Source of the DNA: Gamsiella multidivaricata
Taxonomy: Eukaryota > Mortierellomycota > Mortierellomycetes > Mortierellales > Mortierellaceae
NCBI RefSeq assembly: GCF_025024155.1
Contig: NW_026251747.1
Location: 186,001 to 250,000 of the forward strand
DNA: 64,000 nucleotides
Reading direction: 5' to 3'
Shown here: positions 23,293-35,922 of the stretch, piece by piece
Numbering within the stretch: position 1 is the first letter of the stretch
Layout: the number at the start of each line of letters is the position of its first letter
Made by a program: the position numbers and the translations under genes
The notes under the pieces: model-generated
Databases searched by the model: none
What the model was told of the DNA's origin: nothing
What the model saw: the letters and a program-made list of their open reading frames with translations, nothing else

Positions 23293-26200
23293 CTAGTCTG
23301 CTGCAACGCTGCTTGTAAAGACTGGAATCCCATTTACCGCAGTGCGATCCGCAACTCCTTCAGCACAGCAATGCGCGCTCTCCACGCTTGTGCTCGATCC
23401 ACCAGACAAAGACACCAAGAGCGGAGACGAAGATCTCTCCGACGAACTATCGCCACGATTTCCGCTTCCTGAACTCTTCTCTCCATAATTTTCAAACATC
23501 GACTTCACAACTTGACACTGATCCAACTCATCCGCAGAGGTAAATAGCGTCAACATACCCTCGGGTAACTTCCTTTGGCACTGCTCGATACGTTCTTGCC
23601 AGATTACGAGTGGATTCTTTACGGCCGAGGACGAGGATGACACTGACGGCGATATTGGCGACAGTACGGGACCTGAGACAGGACTCGTTGATAAGGAAGT
23701 CGCTGTAAGAGATATCGAAGTTATGTCCACAGTACTGGTCGATGTAAAACCACTTGTTATACCACCTGTTTTACGGGCACCATGAATCGGGATCCTAGGA
23801 GAAGGGGTTGGCGAGTGCGTGGGTGTTGATCCTGAAGCAAAAGTCACATCAGGCGTCGAACCAGGGAAAGACTGAGAGTAGGCGTAAGTAAACGTGGTGG
23901 TACGAGTACGTGTTGACTGGATGTGCTGCCCTGGACCTTGCACTTCAATATGTTGGTGTTTATGATGTTGATGTTGTAGGGTCACATGCTGATGGTCACC
24001 ATCCTCGAAAATGTCTTTGCTAGCAGAGTCGCTTGCGTTTCTGGAAATCGTCCGAATCGCGTTTTTCTTGTCATCCTCGTCTGTCTCTGTACCATCGGGC
24101 TTGTTGTCGGTAGTGCTGCCCTCCTGTGTGGCTGAGACAGAGATAGAGGTCGAAGATTCCGATGCAACTGTTGGGAAGGGATATGCATTGACAGAAGTTG
24201 TGCTGTGTGTTGCGAGTGGCGAACTTGGAGATATGTTTCCACCAGAGTGTTTGGAGGCACCCCATCCTGATCCGTTCAATTTGCTGTTACTCGGCGATCG
24301 CTTGAATGTCGAGGTCAGAAGCGAGTTAGTAACAGCTTTGACGCCAGCTGCAATCTGCCTTGGCTGAAGTTTCGGAGAGGACCTTGTGGAGGAAGGCAAG
24401 AGCGCCGCTGGGGCTGTGAGTGGATCGCTGGGCTCGAGAGTCGGAGTAAAAGACTCGCCATGGTGCCTGTGTCCTTCGAAATTCAGCTCCTGTGTCTTCT
24501 CCTTCATCATTGACACCTCTTCTTCCGAAAGCTCTTCTGGGGTAGTAACGATTGGAATCTGATCCTCTACTTCTTCGTCTTCTGTGCTCAGGCTCGACGT
24601 GGTCGAAAGATTTGCCGAAGGCAATCCAATGCTACTTTGAGTGCTGGTTGGTGTGGCGGCACCGCTTCCGCGCCGGTTGAAGAGCCCAAATCCAGTTGAG
24701 ATAGGAGTCTTGGACAGTAATGACGATAAGGAATGGCTGCGTGTCGGTGATGTCCTGCTGGCGATCCCCTTCAAGCGAGTAGTTGTGATGTCGTGAATGA
24801 ATATTCTGAAGATCTGTTTTGGATATGCAAGGGCCATCTCCGTGTAACTATCAGGTAGGCAAAAAGATGTAGCGTTCAGCACATCTGCATCGCATGTAGA
24901 CTTGACCATATGGGCGCGGTCGATTAGATACTTACATCTCCATGTCGATTTCTCCACTGTCGCCCACAAGAATGAACTTTCGGTCCGGGAAATCCGTCAA
25001 GATCTCCTTGATGGCCCTCCTCTTGTTCTCGCCCGGCGTCGTGAAATAAGTCTTCAGCACACCGTCGTGTAACCTGAGATGAGCTGAGCCTGGTGGAAAC
25101 ATGTGCGTATGGAAGAATTCGAGCAAACTAGGAATCAACTGCCATGGCGAGTTGGAGACGTAATGCATAGCCGCTCCTTGGGACCACCATTTCTTATACA
25201 CTGCTGCCATGCCCTTGACGTCTCGCATATCCCTCAGAAAGGTATTTCGCAAAATGATCCTGGCGCCTGCTGTGACATTAGTTTCCTTGATAGTGTCGTC
25301 AATATCTGAGATGATGGAGATGCCCTCGGGCTCAATCAGATTGACGACGCCATGGCTAGGATTCGGCAGTTCTGCGTGAAGCGCATGCAGTTTCAGAAAT
25401 TGCGGGTGGCCACCGCTCGTATCCTGCTTCCGATATGCCTCCACCTCTGTATGACTCATCCTCAGTGTCCCTTCAAAATGTCCGCCAAGACGGGATGAGA
25501 CGTGAATGGTTGGGAAGTCGCCGTGTTCCGGATTCTCGGGCTGTGTTGTCATCTGCGTCAAGACGGTGTCTCCAGACTCTCCGCGACTGACGGAGCCAGG
25601 CTTGTTGGGATAACTAGCTGACCAGTCAGAAACGTTGTTGTTGGTCCTAGTGCCGAGTTGACCTTGAGCGGAGGAATGTTTGAGCGAGTCCGTCGAGTCA
25701 TTACCGCTGACGTGCGACATGACCCTGTACTTTTTAATGGCGCCCTTTATAATGGCTGCTCCTTTGCTTAGTCGCCCTGTAAACGTAGATTCGTTCTCTG
25801 CCGTACTGAGCTGCGAATGAGGAATCTCAGAGTCGTGGGCATATTTCAACCTTCCATCCGAATGATTTGACGGACTCCCCAGGCTGGTGTTATTGATATC
25901 CTTGCCGGTATTCTTGACGTGTGTCTCAGCAGCTGGCGACTTTAATTGCTCTGTCTGGTCCGCATCTTCATGCGTTTCAGGGCGTTCGTCCACTGTGTGA
26001 TCTGTCGGTGGTGCCACCTGATTCTGCCGCGAATGTTCAATATCTTTGTCCTTGCTCTCTGTTAAACTATCCAAGACATCTCTTTGGCCATACTCCAGCG
26101 ATTTCCGGAATTGCTCTTTATCCTGCAACACATCCGCCTCTGCCATTGCTCCGTCGGCCGATTTCAATTCATCCATGAGCACCTCTACAGTCGGATCGTC

Positions 26201-27293
26201 GCCCTCGGAATCGCCCACCATTTCCATGTGGGTTATGGATGCGAGTCCGATGCATTGGATCGCAAATTGTGCGCCTTGAGTATTGGTGGCGAGGAACATG
26301 CCAAACCGGGATTCGAGGGTTTCATAGCCCTTGTTGTTATCCTTTGTAACACCAGCAATCTTGCGGGCCACGCCTAAGTTAAAACATAAAAATAAAAGAG
26401 AGCATACGCATTAGCATCAGCATGAGGTGAAGAGCAACGTGAATTTAATATATCTCGCACGCATGAGACACAAATCGAGATCTGATTCGTCGGCTAGAAT
26501 GCATGCTCACATCTATTCTTTTTTTTTTTTAACAAGCATCCATCTTAGTGCGAAGGAGGCGTCGTCAAGATCGCACACAATAGCTTACTCATCACTAGTC
26601 TTTTCCGGCGGTTCGATCGCTTCGAAAAGGCCCATCCACGGACGCGGATGTTCCAGTCGAGCGGGTCCTTGGAACCTGTTTCGAATTAAGTAATAGAATC
26701 GGCTTTTTTAGGGGCAGCATTCAGGGGTCCATTCTGAAACATGCAATCACTGACATATCCTCCATATATATTGTGTGGTAGTTACCTGATCGAGAATACC
26801 GCGTCGCATACGTGGGAAAGAGCAGGCAATGCTGGACAAGGTCCGAGGCTGTGCTGTCCATGACTGCTGCGTTTGTCGTCTCAGAAATTGCGCTATTATC
26901 CAGATTGTGGGTCTGCAGATGCTCCTGCGACTGCGGAGGTAGTGGTGGCAATGGCGATACCGGCGCTGATGGTATTGACACTAATACTGAGAGCGACCTC
27001 GACGCTGAATCTGGTGCGGATGTTGATGGGGACGAAGGCTTAATTAAGGAAGGTTGTGAGAGGGACGATGGCATGTATGGTTGCAGGTAAGGATGTGGTT
27101 GTGGTTGTGCCTGCCTGTGGTGAAAAGTAGCAGCTGGCCGCAGTGGTAGAGGCTGACCATATACAACACTGTGCCGTTCTTTTGATAGGTCGTTGTCTGG
27201 GTCCATGTTACCACTACTACTCCTGTTGCTGTTGATCGCCATGCTGGTGTGATATTGCTGGTATTGAGGCGATCGCATCGGATGCGGGTCCAT
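23293..27293 (-). CDS. APP1: App1-type phosphatidate phosphatase (DUF2183 domain), 1195 aa
   Basis: Four exons fit in phase: 27293-26786, 26675-26589, 26373-24936 and 24847-23293. After a Pro/Ser/Gln-rich N-terminus come DWNIRVRGWAFSKRSNRRKR and SVARKIAG, typical of the App1 N-terminal region, then a long polar insert. The catalytic domain contains SIISDIDDTIKET (DxDxT at about residues 555-559). SNSPWQL, LRLHDGVLKTYF and KFILVGDSGEIDMEIYTEMA follow, the HAD-like core of the LNS2/DUF2183 group. This enzyme removes the phosphate of phosphatidate to give diacylglycerol at cortical actin or endocytic sites in yeast. After the domain lies a Ser/Thr-rich, probably disordered tail of about 450 residues. 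MDPHPMR is taken as start; the frame is open further upstream, but that sequence is pyrimidine-rich and looks like 5' leader. Confidence 0.92.
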
Positions 27294-28499
27294 TGACGAT
27301 AGAGAAAAAGAGAAAGAGAGGTGAGGGGAAAAGGGTATAAAAAGGTACAGGAGAGAGAAAAGGCGAAGCAAAGGAAACAGATCCGCAAATGGGATGACTG
27401 TTGGTGGGCAGAAGCTCAGGGCGAGGTGACGAGGGAGGGATGATCCAAGGATGATAGGGGAGACGGAAAAAAAAAAGGTGGCACAGTGTACAGAAAAAGC
27501 AAAGTAGAGGAAGGAGCAAATAAGGGGGTTGCGCACGAAAGGAATGGGAGATGGTGATGGCGATGGTGATGGCAATGAGTGAGAGAAGAAGGTAATAGAG
27601 GCACTCAAAGACCCTCCTTGACCCATTGCTCTTTGCGCTGGTAGTTTTCTATTACGTTGGTCTGATTCGTCAATTCGGAAAAAGTCCGAACTTTATTTAA
27701 AAGCCATTGCAGAACAATTACCTGTCTACATGGGACCTGGACCTCGAAGCGACAGGAACCAAGACCAACAAGCAGCCACATTCACACTCAAAAGCACTAT
27801 GACCTACACACTGCATCGTCCTCGCTTTCCTCCCCTATTGAACATAGCGACTGACCTTCATGTACTAAACATGACGTCCGTGCGTCGCTATTATCTTTCG
27901 GCACATGGAAAGGAAGAACACTCGTGTTTTTAGTAACAAAGCCGTCTGACCGATATCCCCTGCATCGAATTACAAGATAATGGATTAGGTCTGCTTCATC
28001 AGCAAGACGTCCAGAGAGATTAGGGGATGGAGATAGAGGCCAAATCGGAAGGCATACCCCATCAATCCAAATGATGCGTGGTGTATCTAGGGTCAAATAA
28101 AGTTAATTGATCGCTGAAACATTGAGCGTATCCAGGCTGAACTGGCTCCCACCGGGATGTAATAGTAGCCAATTTGAATATGGACGGATGCATATGACTA
28201 GAGTATACAACGAAGGTTGTCCATTAGCATGAACCAGGATCTTCAATTACATCAAATGATCAGAATCCATCTATACATAGCAGCTTAGTAACGACCTTTA
28301 ATCCGCTCGATCTTGACAAATACCAAGGCATTAATATTAGCGGTATATGGAACAAAGACACTATTGGTATTCATCTAATGGCATTACTATTTTAAGTCAC
28401 AATTTTCCAGGCACTATCGATCCCAATCACTGCGCACAGACGCGGGCCAGCGCTCGAGAGAAATGACAGAGAAGAGTTTGGCCCTCCAAGAACTCTGCT
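27294..28499. other. Intergenic region, no confirmed gene
   Basis: The first 330 bp are the TC-rich 5' leader/promoter side of the App1 gene. Further on, a minus-strand frame at 27797-28096 (containing RIIWIDGVCLPIWP) is not low-complexity but lacks a recognisable domain or splice partners. It may be a relic. Nothing else is supportable. Confidence 0.45.
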
Positions 28500-30231
28500 T
28501 TAGGCAAACTCTTTCCAGAGTTTCTCGAACTCACTCTTGAATCCCTGGACAGCCTTGGGAGCATTAGTCAGGGTCAAGTTCTCGCGGTTGTCGAAGCGAG
28601 CACCCTTGGTCCAGTTGTAGGATCCGTTGATAACCAAAGCGTCGTCAACTACTGCAAACTTGTGGTGCATGAACGATGTGCTGTGCATCAAGAAGTAATG
28701 TCAAAGATGAATATCAGTCCGCATTCCCACCCTTGCCAGGTTTGCCGCTTATTGGTGGCAGGTGCCAAACGAATCTGAGAGACCCCTTACCTCTTGTCGA
28801 CGCGAGATGGGATACCATTCTCGTCTCTGAGACGGTTAATATCCGAGCCTAGGTCGCCAGCCTAGCGATGATGAAAATATCTCATTCGTTAAATGCGATC
28901 CACCACTGTCGTTCTTTCTCTTTCTTCATGGCTTCTGTCTGTACCTTTTCGTTATCTGAAATGATGCGGACATTAACACCGCGTTCGTGGGCCTACATAT
29001 AAAATGATGAAACCCGATGTGAGTCCTAGAATGACCGTGATATCCGGGATATAATATGTCGAGACAATAAGATCTCGTCGTTTTTCCATTACCCTGATGA
29101 TGGCCCTGGCAAGATGGTCGTCCGTGATGGTGTAAACACAGATGTCCAGCGACTTTTTGGCATCGTCCAAGACCTTGACCAGCATGTTAAAGCTCTGCTC
29201 CGAGGGGAAGAAAATCGGGCTGACGAAGATGTTGGAGTTATCACTGCTTCCCTGGTTGGCGCCATTGTTGTTGTTGTTGTTGTTGTTGTTGCCGTTATTC
29301 CCATGGTTATTAGTAGGAGGCGAGACAGGTGGTGGGGTGACAACATGTCCACCATTGGGCTGATTTCCAGAGATGTTGAGCAATGTCTCAAGCCAAGTAA
29401 TCTAAATGAGAGCGATACAGCGTCAGAGTCATTGCTTCGGATACCCCGCTTCCCCAGTTTCATTAGTCCCAATTGCCTCTTACCACATCCTTGTCGTGAT
29501 CGACAGCGCAGGCAGCCCGAGCAGAATTGAACAATTGCTGGATCGAGGCTGTTGAGCCATTCTTCTGAGCCTGCTGCTCGTACACGCCGACCAGACCTTG
29601 GCGCGTGCTCTGGTCCTGGACAATTGAGGGCGCAGAGTTGAAGGTCTGGATCGAAATCGATTCCCGGGCCATGACAGAAGAATATGAAAAGTTGATCATC
29701 ATTCAGAGAGCGGAGATATCGTAAAAGAGGCAGTAATGAAAGCGTGGACCAGGAGAAAAGCGCAAGAAATGATGGGATCTGTGTTAGCGATGCAATTGCT
29801 ACTGGTATCTCACCGGCTCAATGGCCGAACAGTTCTTGCGCATGTCATGAGTCATATAGACGTCCTTCCGACTGGTTTCGCTGCTGTCTGGGTGCCATGA
29901 TTGAGGCCAATGCAATGGGCTGTACTCTCTCGCAATGATCCAATTACTATGACTATCACCCTTCCAGCAATGCAAAATCAATTGCAGTCCAGTGATTCAT
30001 GTGAATAACGTCCACAGTTCAATCGAGAGGCGGAGTTGTGTTGTTTCTTGCGCCATCTGATCCTGTGCTGATTCCTGCGTGGTGAGCATGAGCTTTTAGA
30101 GGAATGAATCAGGGGAGAATACTTGCCGCGTCCAAGTAGTCGTTGAGGGACAGGTTCTGGGCCTCCTGCACAGAGACTGTGCGGGGAGGGCGGACAAAGG
30201 GGAGCAGGCAGTTGAGGATGAGGCCAGACAT
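28500..30231 (-). CDS. PLD6-like phospholipase D with one HKD motif, about 335 aa
   Basis: Best model has eight exons: 30231-30127, 30074-30010, 29880-29814, 29645-29484, 29401-29093, 28992-28945, 28861-28791 and 28680-28500, in phase throughout. The last five are well supported; exons 2-4 are less certain. The core reads FVSPIFFPSEQSF, DDAKKSLDICVYTITD, AHERGVNVRIISDNEK and GDLGSDINRLRDENGIPSR. MHHKFAVVDD follows: HxKx4D with His281, Lys283 and Asp288, then NGSYNWT. A single HKD motif and this order are typical of the PLD6/Zucchini/Nuc group, which works as a homodimer on cardiolipin or nucleic acid. Which substrate applies here is unknown. A poly-Asn run (GTT repeat on plus) lies before the domain. 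Intron 1 appears to use a GC donor (GCAAGT). Confidence 0.8.
29265..29291. repeat. (GTT)n trinucleotide repeat encoding poly-Asn
   Basis: A pure GTT/AAC tract lies within the coding exon of the PLD-like gene and reads as an Asn run on the minus strand, in a Asn/Gly-rich linker before the catalytic domain. Confidence 0.95.
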
Positions 30232-33148
30232 GGTATATGAATGAGGAGTAGGAGTGGAGAAGGGATCTGATGAGGAGGGTGTTAAAAAAAGAGGGAAACG
30301 AAAAGGTTGGGACTGGACTTGAAAGGAGCTCCCAGCCCAGCCTGCGAGGGAAAGCCATGTACGGGACGGTTCCCAGTCAGGTCCAGAGTTTTAGGGCAAT
30401 ACTCAATAGCGCAAAAAGCGGACTGGCCAATGAGGACCAGGTTGTGCCTTTTTATTTTTGGGCGCGCTTGGAGTGCACCCTGCTTGGCTCAGCAATTGGA
30501 CTAAACCATCAACAACTCCAATGCACCAGATTTTCTCCTGGGAAATCAAGTCCTGGGTAAGGTACTAATAAAAAAGATGACGCCCCTGACCTGTCCGCCC
30601 AGAGATGTGGATGGCATCAGGCCCAGGGTATTGATACATGAAAGAAACATATACCATCGCATGATGATTGGTCCGCTGAACGAAAGGAATGTGCTCCACC
30701 AAAAATGCAGCATTCGCCCACCAATCCAATCTCTGTTGCATTGAAATCTCCGCCACCTAAGCACACACGTTCTGGCCGTGGTCCAAAGTATCGCGGGGGC
30801 ATATTTCGATCGACTTGCGTAACCGAAGCAATTACGGTCATGCAGATGCGGTGGTACCCTTGATAGCCACCTGGCTGATGCAAATACAAATGTTTCGTGC
30901 CCCTAGAATGGGCTCCTTTATCCTTCATTCGCTGTTCTCTCCAGGTTCCCGTTATGTAACATTGTCCGCGCAGGAGGCTAATTCAGGTCAACAAAAGACC
31001 AGAATTAGCTGGTTCAACGGTTCAACGGTTCAGAGGCTTTATCGAGATATGAACGTGACCGGTAAGGGTAAGCGGTCCCTTAAGTGTGTCAGTGTGAAGG
31101 CCAAAGCGTATACCATTTGCTTAGGTCTGCTGTATTAATGCAATTAGCCACTAATACATGCTGTGGATTTACTCGGGGCCAACCAGCAATGTGTTCAAGC
31201 AGAAGTTCAAAGCTCATTTTCGAATAAGTGACAGAGCTGGGAAGGCGAGACTACAGTAGCTGGATCCGTGCAGAGTGACACGCAGGAAGGCACGCGAAGT
31301 GGATTGACAAACCAGAAGAGCAAGAAGGAAATATAGGAGGCAGAGTGAGAGAATGAATGCAATTTTGAGCCTGGGATAAGAACGAGAAAGACATGAACGA
31401 ACGAGGAGCAGACGGCGAAGTTTGTAGTCTACGTGCGAAGGACACGGACGGCTGAGAGCAAGGGGCAAACAAAATGTCCATCCTTCTCAGCTGGAAATCA
31501 CTAATTTCATTGTGTCACTACAACAGCAAAAGTATCTACAGCTAGGCCTCATGAGCAGATGGACCATGCGGACCGGATGTTCCTGAGCAATGGCCCGAAC
31601 CCGCGGCATGGTGTGCTCTTAAGAGTGGCCTGGCGGACGAAATACTTAAAAAAGGGACATGCCCTTAGCCGGATTGCATTCCTTCTTGACAATCCTCCTC
31701 CTCCCTCTCCTCCTTTTCGTTCTTTTCCGACCTCCTGTTTCTTCCCTAATCTTCTTCGGTTCTGCTAGAAAGACACGTCTCAACAGAACGACCTTCCACG
31801 CCAGACATTGTTACTTTGCTTCCTGGCGTCTTAGACCAACCTTGCTCGAAGCCATTGTTACAGTCCTTTGCCCTTTTCTTTTCATCTTTACGCTCTCCTG
31901 CTGCTCTTTAACGACTTCATTACGATCTAACGACTTCATTACGATCTAACCCATCTCTCTCACGCCCACTACGACAATCCCCTCGTCTTTCCTCTCCTCT
32001 GCGGCTACTACCCTCGCGATTATCCAAACCGACCATTACGCGCACAATACCTGACACACCCTCACCAACGCCAACTCGACTAGATATAATCCCTCTCTCC
32101 CTGACGCACGCGCACTTCCTGTACTCGTGCAATCAATTGGACCTGAACAAAGATTTGTTCATACTACGGCCAGTGTGATCGGGAATCATCCTTGTCCTAC
32201 CTTTCCAGCCCTTGTTCCCGACTTATCTCGGCTTTCACCTTTCCGCTCTTCCGTTCACGACCCGACACAGCCGATAACCCATATAACCCCTCGGGAGCTG
32301 AAGCGAGATCTCTTCCTTTCCTCGACTTCTCTTCTCATATCAACACTCATCTCGACACCTTTTTTGTAGCGCCAACACTTCAATTCGTCCACGGTACGTT
32401 CCTTAGCCCTCCATTAACTTCCTCATCGTTGAGCCTTGCTACCCGATACCTTCCGTTCACTGTTTGGTGCTCCGCCTTCTTGGACTATGTAACTTTACTC
32501 CTACCTTGCACCTTTCCGACCCCCCTATGTCACAACTCCCTCTCTCAAACTGCTAGTCTCCACGTAAGCCTGGCTTCCTTGCAACTGCCGAGGGAAAGGC
32601 CCCATGGTCTGTCCCAGAGTAGCTTAAGGAGACCACAAATGGTCGACACTTGTGTGGATGGCTCGTGGCGTGCATTGCTTCAACCTCCTGCACAACTCTA
32701 ATCTTGGGCCGCCTGTGCGTTTTCTCTTGACGGGAAAATTCCCCATGGGTCGACGGGAAGATGTACATACTAAGGTTAATGCAGACACTTCACATATCGC
32801 CTATGTGGTCTCCTCGTTCCATCCTCCGCAATATACCACAGGTTTATTTTGAGGCGGATTGTATGGTGCGCCTAGCCTAGTGTGACAGTGTCCGTTTGAT
32901 GCTATGATGCTGCTCCCTTTCCTCTTCCTCTTCTCTTCCTTTTTGTTTCTTCGCCCACTCTACTACACTACCAGCACTCATCGCCACATTCTCCTCTCTC
33001 CTACAACGCTAATAGGCCCTGCTCTTTGTACCACCATCAAAAAGCCTACCTCTTTCCGTGGCTGTCTCTCCCTTGACCACATCCAACATACCATACAGCT
33101 CTTACACTCCCCACTCCCCACTCTCCACTCAGATACCGCATACATACA
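30232..33148. other. Intergenic region of 2.9 kb with pyrimidine-rich 3' part
   Basis: No gene is supportable. On minus, 30546-30930 holds overlapping frames with non-repetitive sequence (for example RLDWWANAAFLVEHIPF) that could be a relic, but no domain is recognised. From about 31670 to 33148 the plus strand is strongly CT-rich, as expected for leader/promoter sequence of the downstream gene. Open frames there are compositional. Confidence 0.45.
31909..31946. repeat. 19-bp perfect tandem duplication
   Basis: The unit TAACGACTTCATTACGATC occurs twice in direct succession, followed by another TAAC. It lies in the CT-rich region upstream of the USP8-dimer-like gene. Confidence 0.95.
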
Positions 33149-35535
33149 ATGGAGACACAAACAGTGATCCTTCCCCCACGGACACGGCTTCTCGACCTCA
33201 AGAGCAGTGCCGACTTTCCCTCTGAGGAATTCAACCACTCCATCAAGACTTGGGTCAATATGGCCAGCCTTCTGGTCAAACAGGTAACAAAAGAACACTC
33301 ACAACCAAGCCTTCGCCGTGCTATGATGACTGCAAAGTTACTAACGAAAAAAAAAAAAAAATGTTCATGTGCATCTGTAGGGCAATATGGCAGAGTCGAA
33401 CAAAGACGATGAGAATGCGTATATCTCATATGTGCGGGCATGCCTGTAAGTGTGTCGTCTTTTGTTTGTTTATGCGGCCTTCTCTCCCAGCTTCCAAGGA
33501 CACAATGGAATCCCCTGCGCATCTGCTCTCAAGAAATACCTATACCTTCAGTCTCAAACGCCCTCGCCCTCCTCCCCCTTCCTACGCGGAATCATCTACT
33601 TATAACTGTTATGGCTGAGCAACCGTGCTGATTTCTGCTGTACCTCATCTAATACGTAGGATTATCACAAAGATCATACCTCATCAAGCGCTCTATCCCA
33701 CCATGATGAACGACATTGTCTGCATTGATTTGCGTCAAAAAATTCTCATCACTATCGCGCGCATGGGACATCTGGAACGGAGACTCTTAAAGCGGTTCGA
33801 GAAGGAAAATCAGGAACGCGTCGCAGACATGGAGAAGAACCCTACCTCCATCTCTGTAACTGCATCAATACCTCCTCCACCAACTTCGTCAAAGAAACCG
33901 AGTCGTCGTTCCGATCGTAAAGTGAACAGAACCTTGCAGTGTGGCATCTCGGTGGCTGCGTTTGATCAGGCGGGGCAAGAAGAGGCTCCGTTCCATCGAA
34001 CGAGCTTCCGTCAGGGTGATGACGACGAAGATGAAGGAGCCAATGCCGATACTGAGGACTTGGCAGAGATGTCTTACGAAGCACCAACCAGCGAAATCGC
34101 CTTTGGGCTCGATCCGCAGATCTATGTCACCCACCACCATCATCGACGCAGCGTCACATGCGGCGCTCGCAGTACATCGCCCAAAAATCCGCAGCAACAC
34201 ACAGATCGGAGTCAGGACCCTGGCGAATTCCCAGCACTGAGGAAGAAGAGCAGTAATGGGGACGATCGGTCGCTGCTTTCGCCAGAGTGCCAGCCCAACT
34301 TTGCAGCGATGCCTTCGACTCTGTTTGCACGTCAACGCGAAGGTGGTCATGTACGGAGGTGCTCTTCAACTGACGCGATTCGTACCAGTACCCACTTCCC
34401 GGCCGCTTACCCTGTCATGGCGCCAGCAATCCCCAAGCGCTCGGAGAAGCGCGCTTCCATGTGGGCCTCCGTAGCCACGGACCGTCCCAATAGTAAGCAG
34501 GATATGCCTGAATACAGAGCCACAGCGTCGTCGGTTGAGGCGCAGGAGAATGGTGGCAATGGCAATAGAGAGAAGAGTGCGGATGCGAGAGAGGTTCACA
34601 AGAGCCGGTTCTCCAACCGGCAGACAATGAGCTTCGAGAGCAGCTATTTCAATTCCAACATGGCAGCATCAGATACGGCGGTTCCAAAGGTCTCATCATC
34701 CCAACTGAGGAAGAGCTATTCGATTTCGAGAATCAACATGATCAGGAGCAAAGCAAATTTGCCGCCCACACCACGTCTTTCGGTCGAGAATCTGAAGGCT
34801 GCCGTTGATGGAACCTTATCGTCATCCTCGCTGAATAGCTCCAGCAGTAGCAACACGAACATGTCCCTGTCGTCAGCATCTTTGACCTCGACCAGTCAGT
34901 CATCTTTTTCATCTGCGTGCTCGACTCCAAGCGCATCGCCACAGCTAAAACCGGGACCTCGCATGGTATCAGGACATGGTCACTCGCATTCGTTGACGTC
35001 TATTCCTTCAGGATCCTGCTCGACCATGGCAGACCCAACTTGCTATTCAAATGGCACCACATCTCCGTCGCGCCCACCTTTCTCATCTTCATCTACCAAC
35101 TCTTTATCGCTCTCCTCCGCCGCCGTCGCCACCGCCGCCTCGACCGCCAATACCCTCAACATGTCAACACCACAGCCCACGATTGTGGCTCCACAGCCTC
35201 AACGCAAGCAAACGCCATCTGTTTCCTACAGCAACTCGTCGACGCTTACAGGAACGATGTCCGCTACGCCTTCATCATCCGTTTCTGCTTCGCCGTGTTC
35301 CTTGTCTTCATCACCGACCCTGACATCCATCTCGACGTGGTCTACGGCCACGGTCAAGAAGGCAGGGCTACTGCGCAAGATTCGATCGCGACCAAAGATG
35401 AAGGACCAGGTGTTTGACATTGTCGCGACACCGTCACCCGTGCCGACAATCACACCCTCCCACACACCGCCTCCTCGCCTTCAGCATCAGAATCAGCGGC
35501 AAGGATCTGCACAAGGGAATGCCGCGATGGCGTAG
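33149..35535 (+). CDS. USP8-dimerisation-like protein with long Ser-rich tail, 691 aa
   Basis: Three exons fit in phase: 33149-33283, 33381-33445 and 33660-35535. The N-terminal ~120 residues (FNHSIKTWVNMASLLVKQGN, ENAYISYVRACLRIITKIIP, then LERRLLKRFEKENQ) look like the helical USP8_dimer domain. That domain sits at the N-terminus of AMSH/Sst2-type and USP8-type deubiquitinases and mediates dimerisation and endosomal targeting. No JAMM metalloprotease or UCH catalytic motif follows. The remaining ~570 residues are low-complexity, rich in Ser, Thr, Pro and Gln, with a basic patch near the end (KKAGLLRKIRSRPKMKD). It could be an adaptor in endosomal sorting; this is inference. AATAAA near 35597 is a plausible polyadenylation signal. 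Confidence 0.75.
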
Positions 35536-35649
35536 CCAATATGCATAGAAGAGAAAGAGCGAGACCTTGTTTCCTTTGTAATATAGTCAAGCACAATAAA
35601 TACTCCAATAATCTATGTCCAAACCTGTTTGTTGGGAGCTTAAGGAGAA

Positions 35650-35652
<3 letters not shown>

Positions 35653-35680
<28 letters not shown>
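35653..35680. repeat. (AG)n dinucleotide microsatellite
   Basis: About 14 AG units lie in the 3' flank of the USP8-dimer-like gene. Confidence 0.95.
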
Positions 35681-35898
35681 ATTGAAATTGATTAAAGACC
35701 ATTAAATGTAAGAGTGAAGGATATAAAGTTTAGAGAGTTGCAGATGGAGTGAGATAACTTCGTCCCCTTCTCACTTACTCGAGTAAGTGCGCTGTGAGAA
35801 AGACGACAGAAAAAAAAAGTTTAGGAAGAACTGTAACCCTTTGGGCGCTTTATTGACGGAAACTTAGGGAAAACCCGCCGCATAGCATTTCTCGTGGC

Positions 35899-35922
35899 AA
35901 AAAAAAAAAAAAAAAAAAAAAA
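35899..35922. repeat. A24 homopolymer
   Basis: A pure adenine run in intergenic sequence; one of several runs of 20 or more A or T in this window. Confidence 0.9.

Noticed and set aside
27294..27626. Upstream in-frame extension of the App1 gene starting MGQGGS
   Set aside because: The extension is dominated by Ser, Pro, Phe and Leu from pyrimidine-rich leader DNA. MDPHPMR is a more plausible start.
30546..30928. Overlapping minus-strand frames (for example RLDWWANAAFLVEHIPF)
   Set aside because: Sequence looks less random than its surroundings, but no domain, start or splicing supports a gene. Mentioned only in the intergenic note.
32192..32701. 169-codon plus-strand frame upstream of the USP8-dimer-like gene
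   Set aside because: It lies in a strongly CT-rich leader region, is low in complexity, and has no domain or splice partner.
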